Both the position numbers and the translations under genes were made by a program. Under the pieces are notes generated by a model. That model made no database searches. It was not told where the DNA came from and worked only from the letters and a program-made list of their open reading frames with translations. 64,000 bases of DNA from Caenorhabditis remanei. Its lineage: Eukaryota; Nematoda; Chromadorea; Rhabditida; Rhabditidae. Numbering within the stretch: position 1 is the stretch's first letter; every line of letters starts with the position of its first letter. This document shows positions 37,797-50,186 of the stretch, piece after piece. Where the stretch lies: assembly GCF_010183535.1 (NCBI RefSeq), contig NC_071328.1, forward strand, positions 62,001 to 126,000, given 5' to 3'.

Positions 37797-38128
37797 TTAG
37801 AGAAGGTCGTTCAAGACAGAGAATCTTTTGAGTCGATCCAATCGATTCGTTTTTGACGCCTTCTTGTGATGATGGTGATGGTGATGCTTGGGGAATTCGA
37901 CAACCTCGTAGACTTTGTCGATGGCAAGAGCATCCGACGATTCCTCATCAAATAGTTTGTAATCGATGTCTGTAAGTAAGGATATTTGTAAAAGGTTACA
38001 AAGAGACAACTATAGAGAAATAGAAAACTAGACTAACTTAGTGAGGAGATATACTCACCTTTATAACCCGGCCTGGCCAGACATGAGAGGATGGATACCA
38101 AGAAGAGGGCAACGAACAGGAGCTTCAT
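37797..38128 (-). CDS. Small secreted peptide precursor with a His7 run
   Basis: Two exons (38128-38059 and 37969-37797, 89-nt intron) give about 80 residues. Residues 1 to about 18 (MKLLFVALFLVSILSCLA) are a clear signal peptide. The mature part is RPGYKDIDYKLFDEESSD..., then FPK, seven consecutive histidines and KKASK, a basic NRLDRLKR, and the C-terminal octapeptide FSVLNDLL. LKR just before FSVLNDLL is a good dibasic processing site, as in neuropeptide-like precursors, but there is no Gly for amidation. The His run could bind metal. No homologue comes to mind, so function is unknown. Confidence 0.65.
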
Positions 38129-41100
38129 GATTTCTTTGGGAGATGAGGGGATAGGAGTGCTGTTCGGGCTGAAGTCTGAGAGTTCGAATGATGTTGGTGG
38201 TGCCAGAAGAGAATGGATCAGAGGTTGAAGCCACGCCCCCCTCCTCGAGGTTCAGCCCCCTTAGGACGATGGCAAGGAGCGGGGAGGCGGGGCCGAACAG
38301 AGAACGGGGCGTAAGATTGAGAGAGAGCGAGAGAAACAGAGAATGCGTTCGGAAGAAGAAGAAGATAAAGAGGGGCGGAGGAAGGCTTAAGGGATAGATA
38401 GCAAAAGAAACATGATGGGAAAATGATAAGTTTTCGGAAATATTGAAAAATGAAAAACAACGTGATACACTAAAAGAAAAGAAGAGACATCGTCTTGACC
38501 TACCTCACGAAAGTAGTAAATGTCGATATCAAAACAAGGAGAGACCAAATACTATCTTTATTTGATAAGATTAACTTACTATCTATCTGCTTATGTGATT
38601 TATCGAACTAGAGAAAAATATTATCGGAAAATGTTGCACTTTTCACGACAAGCAAGTGAAAGGGCGATGAAGTGAAAGTGACCGAAAATTCAGGAGAAAA
38701 ACGTAAAATACGGAGAAAATGATTGGAAAGTGAAAACTTTCTCAATGCCTACTATCACTGATAACAGTTTCAATTTTGCAGGACGATAGGCAATTGGGCG
38801 GAGTCGTCCCGGAAAATCGGTTTTTCGCTGACCGTGTTCTCGAATTGTTTACGCATTCCCTCGGGTCTTCCGACTTACTACGTGATACCACTAATTTCAC
38901 AGATAACAATCTTTTTACACAAAAATAGTGACTACTTGCCAGTTCTTTTCGGAGAAAGGAACTGCGAGCGGTGTTGCGGTTTCTTTCTCCTGGCATTCTT
39001 TTTTGATGATTTTTGGAAGCTTGGCTAGTCTTGGAAGTTGGCTAGTCTGTTTGTCAGCATTACCAGAAATAAGAGTGCTTTCTGTAGTAAGTATATCCGT
39101 CTGTAGTTCTGTATTTCCAAATGTCCACTTCATTCTAGTTTCAGTGTATCCACTCCAAAAGCCGTCTGGATTTTGAAATATTTTATGTCCTAGAGACTCA
39201 AAAAACCATCGTCATTGTTATTGTTCTCATAAAAACAGCAAGGTCAAAAAGCTTATGGCCCCCAGCTCTGATGTTTGGATGTGCTCAGCACAAGAAATAG
39301 GCGTAAGCTGTGTGATCACGGAAAAAAGCGAAGAAAACCACGGGTATTCAATGATCAGAATAGAATTGAGCTAGTTGAGCGTGGTTAGATTTGGCTAAAA
39401 AGTTAAGGTTATCTTTGACTTATTCCTTGATTTAGAATGGACTTATCTCTTGTAGAATTTGACCAAGATTTGGTTGAATAGTAGAAGAAATCAACAAGGA
39501 CTACATTAGAAAGGACTACATCTTTTTAATACTGAAAATCTGTATTTTAGGTTATACTGTATCTGTCTAATCCGGATAGGATTAATTTTTCTGTTCACTG
39601 TTGTGCATATATGTGTTAATTGAGCGTGTTTTAACTTTCTTGTTCTCTCAATCTCCCCCAACACTCCAAACCCAAACGCCATAATGTGTCCTTAAACCAA
39701 TTTCCTTAACCCTCTCGCCTTTATTTCCGACCTCCTATACAGTAGGTCATTACTCTCTTTTCTGCCTACATTTCTCAAATCTTCTCGAAATTTCGAAAAG
39801 GGTTGAAACGGCCACCCAGGAGAAAAAAACGAAGGGCGAACAAATGAAGAGACAAGGTAATAAAAAGATGTGTAACCTTGCTGGCGCGAAATTTGAGTCA
39901 TGACTAAGCAGTACAGTTTTTTTTGTTCAATTTCGCGCGCCAGAGGTCTTCTAGTAACACATTTCTCTCTCTCCATTCCACACACCTTCCTTCCCTTTGC
40001 CTCATCATTTCAATTCCCTACGCCAAGGGCAACGGTTCGCACCAGGCCGTGGCACGGTGCCAAGGATGAAATCGAAAAGATGAGATGACACGGTCGGTTT
40101 TTTGGTAGAGGAGGAGACATTGAGAGAGGGTGCCAAAAAAACGAAAAAAAACAGGTAGCCGGCCAGCACCTCAAAGTACGGCAATGGGTGGGAAAAAAAG
40201 GGAAAACTAGAAAAGATGGAGGGCTATTATGTCGGAGATGTTTACAGTTGTAGTAAGGTTTGGTGTAGCCTCCTCCTTTAGCTTTGGAGGACAGGTTGCC
40301 ATGGGTATTGTAGGTTTTGAGGCCATGTATGGAAAAGACAACGTCCAGAGAGGCTAGATTTGTAAGAGAATGGTATGATAGCTCCACCTAAATACAGAGA
40401 GGCTCGATTTCAACTCTATAAACTCTTCAAAATTGAATGTAACCGTTCTTTTGCAAATTTCAAGCCAGATTCGTTAGATCTTTGGTACAAAGTCCAAAAT
40501 TTGTTGATCCAGTTTGTAACTTTGCTCTTCAAGGAACATAAGATGTGTCAAATCGTATAGTAGAGTCTGCCTGGCTAGATAAGTAAAATAATTCGTTTTT
40601 TCTATCCACATGAGAGAAAGTACAAATCAAAAGGTTTCCCCTTGTCTAGCCCACATGTCTAGATGTCATAAATCAGAATTGAATAGAAGAAGTACGACTC
40701 AAAAAACATAAAACTATTATTTTCTTTATTAAAAAATTGATAATTTCGAAAAAATTCGGAAATTACGAGAGTAGTATGTAGTATGTCAATATTGACATTT
40801 GTTTTCATCCACCAAAGCTTTTATTTGAGTCATTTTCTGATTTCTCAGGTGGTGGTAATGATATATAGGTATTCGGCACGTGGAGTCATTAGAACGATAA
40901 GAACGTTTGAGAGATGGCAAAATGAGAGCCTGGGGAAGAATTCCCTTTTAAGAGAGTTCATTGTTTAGCCCGGCATTGAGTTTAAGTGCAACTAAGTCGG
41001 TTTTGACTCCACTAGGCCCTTTTGGTTCACTTGTATATGCTTGGCCATTCCGTTAAAAGTCAGATTCGCGGTTTTATTGTGCATCTTCTTAATTAATTAA

Positions 41101-44100
41101 TGTATTTACTTCAAGGGATAAGAGACTATAAGATACAAAGAAGACTTGAAACATATCCCTCACGAGATAGCCTCTTATAGATTTAAACTGAGTAAAAAAT
41201 TTGGTGCCATGCCTAGTCACCCTGTTTCCTGGCTTTTTCGTTCTGAAAACAGCATATCTTTAATAATCACCTTTGTCAGTTCAAAAATGTACCAGGTGCC
41301 TCTACCTTACGTTTAGACGTTGAGGATAAACATATAATCGGCTCAAAACTCTACGTAAATGTTTCTCTTCTAGAATTAGTTCCCCTATTTCCGGTATTTC
41401 TTTAACATGTCGAGGAATCGGGAGTTCGTTCTCAAAAATGAGACAAATAGGAAAAAGGATTAGTGGTTTGGGATGTGGAAAGTCGAATCAGTTGACATAT
41501 TTTATTTATTCTTTTAATGGAAGAGATTTGAAAAAAGAAACTTATGAATAGATTGATGGTTTTATGAATATATCAATAGGAATTGAGATAAACTGAAAGC
41601 ATAACGTCAAACTGGTATAATTTGAGAGTTGTGAGCAAGATTATGGGGATTGGAAGATGGAAGGCATTAGACTCGCACACGTAAGAAACATTTACATATA
41701 TTGAAATAGATAAACAAATAGAATAATTATATTTGTAGTCTAATCTTACTGTATTCAAAATAAACTTGATATAAAAGGAACTGCAGGTAACTTCACCAAG
41801 AAGTACTAAATTTCCAAAAGAGACAATGTTGCAAAAGCTGCAAAATGTCGTAAAAAGTGAATGCTCAACTAAAAAAACAACCTTTTAAAAAAATGGAATG
41901 CCTGCTAACGACACATTGTTGCAAGAAAAGTAGAAGTACTTTTTGTTCCCCACGCAGTTCAAAACGGAAATAATCTACAAAAAGTGACGTTGGCTTTTCT
42001 TTTTTCAAAAGGGGGCTTCTTGAACTCTTTTCTCGACACCTCTATTTTAAAGAGACAGCGAAAATAGAATACGAGTTCGTGTTTTTTGGTTTGTGAAGTT
42101 TTTTCTTATTTTCGAAATATATTTTTAAGCAGAAAAACAAGATTACTGTAGTATTACGGAGGGTGTGAACCAAGTGAAAAATGCAATCATTATAAGTCAT
42201 ATGTGAGCGGGGGAAACGTACGAATGGGCTGGCTTATTACTTTCAGATAAACTTTTCGAAAGCTTTTTTAAGTTGAGAGCTCTTCTTTTTTCAGTCATTA
42301 TTTTTTGTTAGGCTGTTAATCCAATAACAACTTCTACAAATTGAAAATGAGACAGTTTTGCATAGAGTCTGCTATTCTAAGTCAGTCAATATGGGGTCGC
42401 CAATCCATTTGCCGCCAATTATGAACAGTTTTTCTGCTTTTTTCAGAATAATGTTGTTGAAAATATTTCAATTCCATTGTTTCATTACTAGAACTCTTCA
42501 ACCACATGGCACACCACATTTCCTTCACGTGTTCCCGATTCATTGGTCCATTCCCTTCCAGGAATTCCCTCCGTTATCACTGTTCACCTCTTCCTTTTGC
42601 GGCAATGCTTTATCAGTGACACCCATCTGACCTATGTGTTGTTGATGTAGTAAATACACCACTGAAAAATAAGGGAGGGGGCACTTGCACTTTTATAGAT
42701 TGCCATGAAAAAAATGTGCATTTTTTGCAGAAGTCGGAATTATTAGTATGCTAATTTTTTTTTGATCAGCAGTTCTGCTCCAGACGGCGTAAACAACATG
42801 AGTAATCCGGTTTTTTTGGGAAATGGGAAATGTGGTAAATTGGTCGTTGGAAAAATGACTATAAAATTAGTTAGAAAAAAGGGGTGCTTGCTTTGTGTAC
42901 ATGTGTATCCAGATGTCTGCAATTTAAAATATAGGTCTATGATGCAAGTACTATACCAATTAGGTCGAGTGCCCTGAACATGTAACTTCAGATGTTCCAA
43001 AAAAAACAATTTCTTGTTTTTTTATGCGACCTCGGTATACACAAATTGTTTTCAAGTACACACATTTTATAGTTACAAAAAACGACCCAATTTCCGAAAC
43101 TAAGGTCAGAAGACCAGGGAGGTCGGAAAAATTGCAATGCCAAGACCTTATTACTGAAAAGGTCTAACTCCATCATAAGTTTGTTCCATTAAGACGAGGG
43201 ACGAGAAAAAAGTGTTCTAGTTCATCATTTGAACTTCCTTAGTGACATCACTAGAAAGATCTATTTCAGAAATTACGAGCGTTTTCGAGTTTCAAACAAA
43301 TTAAGCCCACAAGACTACGAACTTGAGACGTATGTATTACACAAGTGATAAACACAAATAAACTTTAATCCTGAAGTTTGATTCTTTTCTAAATAAGGGG
43401 GAAATTACGAGCCCTAATGGGATATGTTGGAAGACGTCGACATTGACGACGTGTGAAAGAAATTTATTTGTGAACACGTTCTGAGTTCTGGGGGAACAAG
43501 AAACTGAATGAAAATCAGAGAAGCATAAGGTTTCAAAAAATAGATTCTGTAATATTTCATGAGCTTTCATCATGGATACACAATGAAGAGCGGAAATCAG
43601 GATAAGGATAGACATACCGTAAAACCTCTATTAGACGTGTCTCAGAAAAGCCTATTTAACGCGGTATATATTTTTTCTCAAAGGAGATATCAAAAAGATG
43701 CCAACTGACAAAATTTACCTGAATGCTTATAAAATATTTTTTCAGTTGGAAAAATTGATAGCTTTCAGTTGAGATATCTTGCCACTGGGGACACTTTTGT
43801 TACTTTCTTGTAAAAGTTAGCATGTGTCCCTTTTGTTAAGTTCATCATGTATGATATTATAAATAAACAAGCTAACAGTATGGTCAGGAAGCTCCAAGGA
43901 AGCATTTACAAGTAAATTATAACTACTAATAGTATAAAATGATGATGACATTAAGATGATGAAAGTAGAGACATATCCTTCTTTTTATCCAGAAGCAAGC
44001 ACATATATAAATTCGACCTTTTCTTCATCAATCTCGTGACGACTCTCGGGTTCTCTCTTCCCAGTACACACACGCGTAATCGGGTTGTTTACTAAACAAC

Positions 44101-47100
44101 TCCCATCTTTCAAAACATACACTTTTTCCTCTATTGGAGGGTTGCACTAGTAGTAGTGCACAATGCCACACACGCACAAAAAACTTAATTAAATTTTTTC
44201 GGAGGGTGGCTGGGGGAGCGCTGCTCCAAAAGCTGCAAGTGGAATAAAACGTATAGTCGAGTGGTCTTCCACTACTAAAAGGACACGGAACTACTTGTTT
44301 TTCTGGTCTTCTCTTTTTTTGGGAGAGTGAAGTCATTTTTTCATTTTCTTGGTTGGCGACCCACTTTTTCCACACACATTCTCCCATACACACGTGATGG
44401 GTGAGGCAATTATGTATAACTGAGTCAAGTATTTTCGGTGAAGCTTTTTTTGGTCAGGAGACGGGGGTGACGTGGCAGATGACGTTCGTGGGTCCCAGAC
44501 GGCCAAATTGTGAAGTTGCATTGCTTTACATAAAACTGGGGTCTAAGAAATAACAACTTCTAGAGAATACCGTTGTTAGAAATAAATTGAATCGAAACAC
44601 AGTGCTTTTTTTGCAATTATTTGTCTGTAATAAGAAGAATTCAACAAATTAAGCTGAATTTTGTCTCTAGACAATTTTCAATAGCTCCCACACTCCCGGC
44701 TTTCCTGTCTACTCATTTTAATTTCCTTCCTCCCACAAACACTCGGTTCTCTGATTTTCCTAAAATATACATCTACCCTATAGGGCCGTTGACCTTTTAA
44801 TCAAATTTTCCAATTTCAGCCTTCATTCATGATGACGTGGCATCGCGACTACTAGTTTTAATGAATTAGCTGCAACCACCGCAAGACAAGAGCATATTCG
44901 ATTAAATGATGGCGATCTTGACGTAGAAATCGGGGGCGTATTATCTTTTATTTTGGGATCCATGGTCGAAGTAGTTAGAACGAGTACAGCCATGTATCCT
45001 CAATGAGCATTGACTCAGGGAAGAAAAGAAGACAAACCAATTCTGTTTGGAAACATATAGAAACATCTACTGATTCCTTAAGACCCCTCATGAGGTTGAC
45101 GATGACGTTAGTTTTGCCTCCAGGATTTTTAGATGGATATACCGGAATCGAAGAAATGAATTGTGATCAATGCGGAGGAATGCATCTCATATAGATCGGA
45201 TAAAGTTGAGAATGATGACGAGAGATATTGAAACAAACGGGAAAACATTGAAATCCGCTGAAGATTCTGATTTTGGAAAGACAGAAACTAGAGAGAAACA
45301 TTGGAAAACAGAATGGAAGCTCATTAAACTCAAAACTGTTTGAAAACCCACTGCAGAGGGTTTGATAATCCACCAAGTGTGCAGAGAACAGATCGACTAA
45401 GAAAGTAAGTAAGTAAAAAAGGTTTAAAAACTGTTTGTACTCAGTTTCCGTATTCTGTTGAAAAAACGGAAAATAACCAACACAGAACCCACATTCGCAA
45501 TCCTGGATCACCTGGAAACCTATTCAGACAAGGCGTTTCGTAGACCACCAACAGCATTTTCGTTCTCTGTTTACTTTTTGAAAATCAGAAGCACTCATTT
45601 GTATCAGTTGATTTTCAAGGATCACATCACCAATAAGCAGAAAGATATACCAAGTTGTTTGGTTTTTGAGATTTTTCAAATGGAAATGGTAGGTAAGAAT
45701 AGTTGAAAACAGGATAATAGGGCGAAAATCGTACGCATGAAGCTGTGACGAGTGTGTTGATATCCTTGGGAAAGAAGCTTGATTTTTGGTTTGATTTTAA
45801 ATATAAAAAATTATAGAAAAAATCAACACTGGCTCAAAGAGTAGGGGCTCACTAGGGAGTGTTCCAGACGTAACTCGGTTTTTTAAATTGACTCATATTG
45901 TATTAAGTACTCCTCAACATGCTGATTTCAAATATGTAACCCAGTTTTGTAGAACGCTTCATTAAACCGAGATATATGCATTTTAAGTCATTTCCAGTAC
46001 AAATGTTGCTTTTTTCGAGTGACTCAAAGTCAATTTTAGACTCAATTTTTTAAAAATTTTCTCTGCAACACGTGTATTTACAAGTTAAAAAAATCCTCAT
46101 TCTCCTATAGTACCGGTTGTCAGGTAACTATCAAGTTTTCAAACATCACACATATATTACTCCCACTCATTGAGACACTTCGTTTTTATTTCTTTTTCCA
46201 GAAATCATAACAAATCATATGTTTCCGTGATGTTTAAAGTCCCAAAACGTAGAAGATTCGACAAAAGTGTGAAAGTATTATAGGACTTTAATGTGGTCTG
46301 TTGGCGGGGTTATGACAAGGAATCGGAGACTTTGAAAACAAGCTTAGAATCAGGTGAATAGGTTTTTGGATCAAGGAATTTTCTCATATTGAGTCGTGGT
46401 TTCTGATTTTTCCAAATGGAATAAGGAAGAAAAGTGCTCTTAAAAATTTATGAATGAGACTGGAATTCTCGAAAGCATTTGGGTGAACTCATTGAGGAGA
46501 TTCGATAAAAATAGTGATAAACTACAAAACTGAAATTCATTTTTGACCTACATGCATCACACATTTAAATACTACTGCACGGTTCAGTCCCCGAAAATTG
46601 TTTTGATCTACCACCAAAAAACAAAATTTTTGAGAAATACGCAGACTACAACGTAGCTTTAATTATTAATAATCAATACATCGTGACATACTTTCAAAGG
46701 TAGTAGTTTTCTCCATCTGAAAATTCCTTAGCAAGAAGAACCTTCAGGGAAAGTCAAAAACAAGCCTATCATTCCCTGTGATAAATGTACTTGCAGAGAA
46801 GGGCACGTTAACTAAAAAAACAAAATTTCAAAAAGAACCTTGACCATCCGCTCTGATCATGATATCTTCTTATTACACCAATTCGAAGAAAAGTATAAAA
46901 ATTGTTTTCAAGTTCTTTCCTCTATCAACTTGTTATGATTCTATCATTTTGGTAGTATGTCTGTCCTTGACATGGATCTTCTTTTAACTGATCAATGACT
47001 TTTTTTCGTCTTGTTCTGACTTTTTTTTGAAATATAGTACAGTATTCTTTGATTAATGATGTTTGTGAGTATTTGATCGACTAAATTTTGGTTATGAGTA

Positions 47101-50100
47101 TTGGTGAGTGACCAAGAAAACATGGACTGTTAGGAAATAGGACCCTACGGTTATGAGGGACTTACTATTAGGAAAGAATTTTGCTAATTAACTAATTTTG
47201 ACAAGGACCGGCAAAACTTTTCACTCGGTCCGACGGCTCGTCAAATGACAAGTATAAGATTTACATCATTGTTTAAATAATAAGTGTTTTATCTGGGTAG
47301 CCCACTTTTGAAACTTTAGAAAAGTTGTCATACGATGTGTCTGTATGTTTTCTTTTGATTGAGTTGGTAGCCCACTTTTTGTTTTTGAAAAAACTCCGAC
47401 GAAACCAAAAATCTTTGAATTCCTCCAAAATTCAACACCCACAGAATCATCACAGTTCTAATATGTATATTTTGTCTGGAAAACGAAAAACAAACACATT
47501 TCTAGTGTTTTAGATATTAAAAATGGAACAGAATACATTTGATGTTTCTTTTCTTATCCGTTCCTCCTGATTTCTTATTACTTTTTATTTTTATTTTTTA
47601 TATTTCCCTCTTTGCGATTATCCAACTTTCTTTTCATCATTTCAACATGTTCCAAGAGGGATCATGGTTTATCATAGATTAGAGAACTCCACAAAGGATT
47701 AGCCAGAAAACAGAACAAATAAGAAGTGATAGGAAATTAGAAAAATATAAAAGAAATTAGGTATTTATTTATTTACCAGAAGATTTGGAATTGCGAACGC
47801 TTTCAGATTGATTAGATTTGTATCAATTGAAAAAATGTATTTATGGTTTTGGAAGATCATAATTTAAGGAAAATGAGAGTTACAGGGGGTTGAAGTAGAA
47901 ATTATTGGAGATGCCTAGACAAAGTAACTATTTCTAGAGATTATTTCAATATACAGAAAATAAAGTTGAAAAGTTATAGTCATAATGTGTTTTAACTTGA
48001 TTTATCACGTCCGTTTTTAATTCATACAACCCAAGTACCCAAATCAACCAAATCATCTCCGATTTCAGTTTTTCCCAAAATTTGTTCAATCCAATAAAGA
48101 TGTTGCCAATGTCATCATCATTTACAGTGATCAGACTATCATGTCATATTTTCCATCCTTAAGAATCTTCTTGATCACGGACACCCGCATTTATTCCTTA
48201 TCTTATCTCCTTATCATTCATCCAATTACTTTTTTCATTTACCCCCCCCCCCCCCAAATCCATGCCAGACCAATTCAGCCTTTCCGATGGCACGACCACT
48301 TTTTCCAGAAGTTTTCCACTGGATTGTTACGTAACGATTGCGGCATATGTTGAGAGAAAAAGATAGCTTCTTCTTCTTTTTTTCTGAAAAAAGTTTGACG
48401 CAGCTGGACGCAACTGGCAGGAGACACATGCTTCTATCTTCCCATCATACATCATCCGTTCACTTTTTTTGAATAGTTTCGCTGAGGAGATTCTTCGAAA
48501 ACGAAGAAATTTTTCTGATGGATAAGAAGTCATGAGCTTCTTCCTGGATTCTGAGGATTGAGAGGAATGTGAAAACATATAGATAACATAATAGAGGTTT
48601 TAAACTGCAAGAAAACATAGAAAAAAGCAAGAGAAAGAGAATGCATCGTTGGGGACAAAGGATATTGGAATGCACTGGGGATCAAAAAAAATGAAAAATC
48701 AGGAAATATTTATTTGACTTGAAGAGGGATGTTCCATGTTTCTGATTCTCCGATATTTGTAAATTTTAGCTGTTGGTCTCATCAGTTCATAAAAGAAATC
48801 AATAACCCTTTTACGTGAACTCACAAAAAAACAGCGCCAGAGGTGCGACAGCTCTTGATCAAAAGAAAACTATGAAATTTGTAATTGCGAGATTACGATC
48901 ATTAATCACTAATCAGTTTCACTATTCTTTTTTGTGTCTGTAAGGAAACAATCAGCGAAAGTGAATCGTATTATTCATATTACTACAATCATAGTAATAT
49001 AGTAAGTGAAAAGCAAAAAACGTGCCTTGTTAAAGACTACACTTGACAACGAGACACAGATATATCCCTTTCATATTAACTAGTTGATACGAGACAATGT
49101 CTAGCCTTCTACGTAATAGAAGATCATTTGAAATGTATCATCACGGCGGCAGAAAGGTGGAAGAAGGGGGTGACAAACACATGAATCTCCTAATTTTCCG
49201 GATCCCGCACAGGTTGTGAATACAATGGCAATTTGTCAATTAGTGGGTAATTGGGTGTGCGGAGAGAAAAAATCGAGTTTTTTCTTATTCTCGACTTGGC
49301 TTTTTATAGTATTAACCCGGTTTTTTGTTCTCGGATCAGTGCGTCTTAGCTTCACAGGTGTTCCATTAAAAGACCGCCATGATAAATTGATAAGCGTTTT
49401 TGGAAAGAAGTGATGATGCGAGATGAGATTAGCTAAAGATCATTTGAACAGGAACGATATATAATTGAATGAGACATTTGGGGGACCGTATTGAGTACTG
49501 CTAGGATATATAAGTGTTATACGAGAGATGATAAGTTAGAGTTAATTTTTCTACAAAAAAGAAGCTCAGGATCAATTGACAACAATTTGACATTGTCTTG
49601 GATAAAATATTTTTTTTATAATACGCAAAGTAATTCTACAAACAAGGAGCATCCAGATATGTTGCTTCAAAGCGTTATAATTTAGTTTTTTTGATGTCAG
49701 TCAACATATGAAACTTTAAACTCTTTTGAGTCAACTGGTTTTTTTGATAAATGAATGTACTCACCAATCTCTTGAGCATTTAAACAATTGTTATTTCCTT
49801 TCCACTCTTCACATTTTATCATTTTTCTATGCAAATTCACGCATCCGTTTTATTACAAACTCCATCTGTGTGTCCTGTTCTCACCACCTCGAGAATTCCC
49901 GTCTTATCATTATCAGATCACATACGACGTCTACAAAATGTTGCCCTTTTAAAGCGAAACCTGTTCAATCGTTCTTGTCTCGAAACTTGTTCATTGTCTT
50001 CCCGTCCTCTTTGAACTTTAAAAGAACTTCCCGGAACTTTCTGTCTTGTAAACTTTATTTCTACAAAAACCAATATGAAAAAATGTCAGAAAATATTTCC

Positions 50101-50186
50101 GAATCCCAGCCAATCCAAACGTTCAGCTCACAACCAAATCAGTTGTGTATTCAAAAAGTGGAAAGCACAGCAGTATGACTGCTCCC
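38129..50186. other. 12-kb stretch without a supported gene
   Basis: Open frames here are short and lack paired splice sites, matching signal-plus-domain layout or family resemblance. Features seen: GA-rich sequence at 38.2-38.4 kb just upstream of the peptide gene, a repeat-like ACCGTAAAACCTCTATTAGACG at about 43617-43638, a run of 14 C at 48242-48255, and AATAAA for gene C on the minus strand at 50054-50059. It may hold regulatory sequence or unspotted non-coding RNAs. Confidence 0.5.

Noticed and set aside
37861..37890. Run of seven His codons as a vector tag
   Set aside because: It lies inside a spliced worm-like gene with a signal peptide and mixed CAT/CAC codons, so it is native sequence.
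43337..43615. Minus-strand frame with a signal-like start (MSILILISALHCV)
   Set aside because: Codon use and composition match the AT-rich background, and no conserved domain or intron supports it.
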